DNA of 64,000 bases. Source: an uncultured cyanobacterium (GTDB lineage: Bacteria > Cyanobacteriota > Cyanobacteriia > Cyanobacteriales > Nostocaceae). Made by a program: the position numbers and the translations under genes. Under the pieces are notes generated by a model. The model ran no database searches and had not been told where the DNA came from. It saw only the letters and a program-made list of their open reading frames with translations. This document shows positions 63,408 through 64,000 of this stretch, piece after piece (the stretch's first letter is position 1; every line of letters begins with the position of its first letter). The DNA is taken from positions 1 through 64,000 of the forward strand of contig CAINGU010000113.1 of NCBI GenBank assembly GCA_903848645.1. Reading direction: 5' to 3'.

Positions 63408-64000
63408 ATGCCACGCAAAACAAAAACAGCATCCTCAACTACAGTAACTCCCCTAGCTCTTTCTGACTTACATCTCCAGTTAGAGGGTTTAGAGAAAGAA
63501 CACCAATCTCTATTAAAGCAAATTAAAAAAAAGCGCACAGAATTAAATAACTTTGTCGAAAAAATGCGCTCTTTAGCGACAGAAGTATTTCATAGAGTTA
63601 GTCCGAATATGCAAACAATGGCAGAATTAGATGCAGAAATTCATGCTTTGTTTGCCGAAATTTTAACTACGAGAAAAATGGGAAAACAAACCCAGAAAAA
63701 TATAGAATCACTTTACAGAAGTTTGCAAATGGGAGGAATTATTAGTTATAAACCTATTGATGATGATGAAGAAGAAGATGATGAATTAGATGAACTATTT
63801 GAAGATAATGATTCTGAAGAAAATCATCAACGTCGTCGTCAATTTTGGGAAGCAGAAGGAGATTCTGAATCTCCCACAGTAGCGAGAACAGATGAATCTA
63901 GAAAAGTTCGACAGACATTTTTGCGGTTAGCGGAAATCTTTCACCCTGATAAGGTTAAAGATAATGAAACCCAAATGACTCACACAGAAATAATGAAAGA
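63408..64000 (+). CDS. J-domain protein, truncated by the window edge
   Basis: An open frame starts at ATG 63408 (MPRKTKTASSTTVTPLALSD) and runs off the window end, 197 codons in. It has a helical/coiled region (about 25-60), an acidic stretch DDDEEEDDELDELFEDN (about 125-142) and a J-domain segment FLRLAEIFHPDKVKD with the HPD motif. This is a DnaJ-type cochaperone with an unusual, N-terminal acidic extension. The remainder of the J domain lies outside the window. Not a shadow frame: codon pattern and protein character are convincing. Confidence 0.8.
   Translation, partial: MPRKTKTASSTTVTPLALSDLHLQLEGLEKEHQSLLKQIKKKRTELNNFVEKMRSLATEVFHRVSPNMQTMAELDAEIHALFAEILTTRKMGKQTQKNIESLYRSLQMGGIISYKPIDDDEEEDDELDELFEDNDSEENHQRRRQFWEAEGDSESPTVARTDESRKVRQTFLRLAEIFHPDKVKDNETQMTHTEIMK

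Overview
The window is chromosomal DNA from a filamentous, Nostocales-type cyanobacterium (Nostoc/Anabaena/Dolichospermum-like). The evidence is the cytochrome b6f subunit PetM, the Ycf39 photosystem II assembly factor, a cyanobacterial-style bifunctional proline dehydrogenase/P5C dehydrogenase, several cyanobacteria-restricted families (DUF1400 hydrolase, DUF2949, DUF502), many HIP1 octamers (GCGATCGC), AT-rich DNA, and abundant heptameric tandem repeats (STRR type) between genes. I see no rRNA, tRNA or CRISPR array. Genes lie on both strands in short operons.

Layout. 0.2-6.5 kb (minus): secreted alpha/beta hydrolase, EamA exporter, RRM RNA-binding protein, fasciclin protein, DNA ligase LigA. 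6.6-8.7 kb (plus): glycerophosphodiesterase and chromate transporter, overlapping by 4 bp. 8.8-11.2 kb (minus): a membrane class III nucleotide cyclase coupled to a SUOX-fold-like lipoprotein. 11.4-17.5 kb: PutA, a small secreted protein, a BtuF-like protein and a PaaK-like adenylating enzyme. 17.6-22.6 kb (plus): an exported WD40 protein and two paralogous Ser/Thr kinases. 22.6-27.0 kb is an accessory stretch: PD-(D/E)XK-like protein, HTH-NB-ARC STAND ATPase, Uma2 endonuclease, PIN toxin-antitoxin pair. 27.1-32.0 kb: pgk, Usp, small protein, SDR, NTF2-like secreted protein, murG.

32.2-35.8 kb (plus) is a compact set: a UbiA-type decaprenyl-phosphate phosphoribosyltransferase-like enzyme, a HAD phosphatase, a four-helix SMR/EamA-type protein and a GT-C-like polytopic membrane protein. 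Together they could make, flip and use a polyprenyl-phosphate pentose donor. 36.3-39.3 kb: DUF502, nusB, ftsY. 40-46 kb: GAF-PP2C phosphatase, dynamin-like GTPase, orphan HigA-like regulator, aminotransferase, DUF2949. 46.6-50.3 kb: DUF192 lipoprotein, OmpR-type regulator, fused PabA-PabB.

50.3-55.7 kb is a decay and mobile-element zone. A LuxR-type response regulator gene is split by a 187-bp MITE with an 8-bp target duplication and also carries a separate nonsense codon. Next come remnants of toxin-antitoxin genes with DUF2283, a shortened PIN protein, a short NB-ARC ATPase, and a TnpB-only IS605-type element with a rearranged catalytic glutamate. 55.7-64 kb returns to core functions (NAD kinase, Ycf39, PetM, PdxA), followed by a terpenoid/hopanoid-type set (squalene/phytoene synthase-like, HpnJ-like radical SAM, HpnK-like deacetylase) and a J-domain protein cut by the window edge.

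The best candidates for something new are the 32-36 kb lipid-linked-pentose set, the cyclase/SUOX-like lipoprotein pair, the terpenoid locus with a variant synthase motif, the STAND ATPase with an unassigned C-terminal half, and the TnpB element. All functional calls come from reading motifs by eye; no database search was possible.
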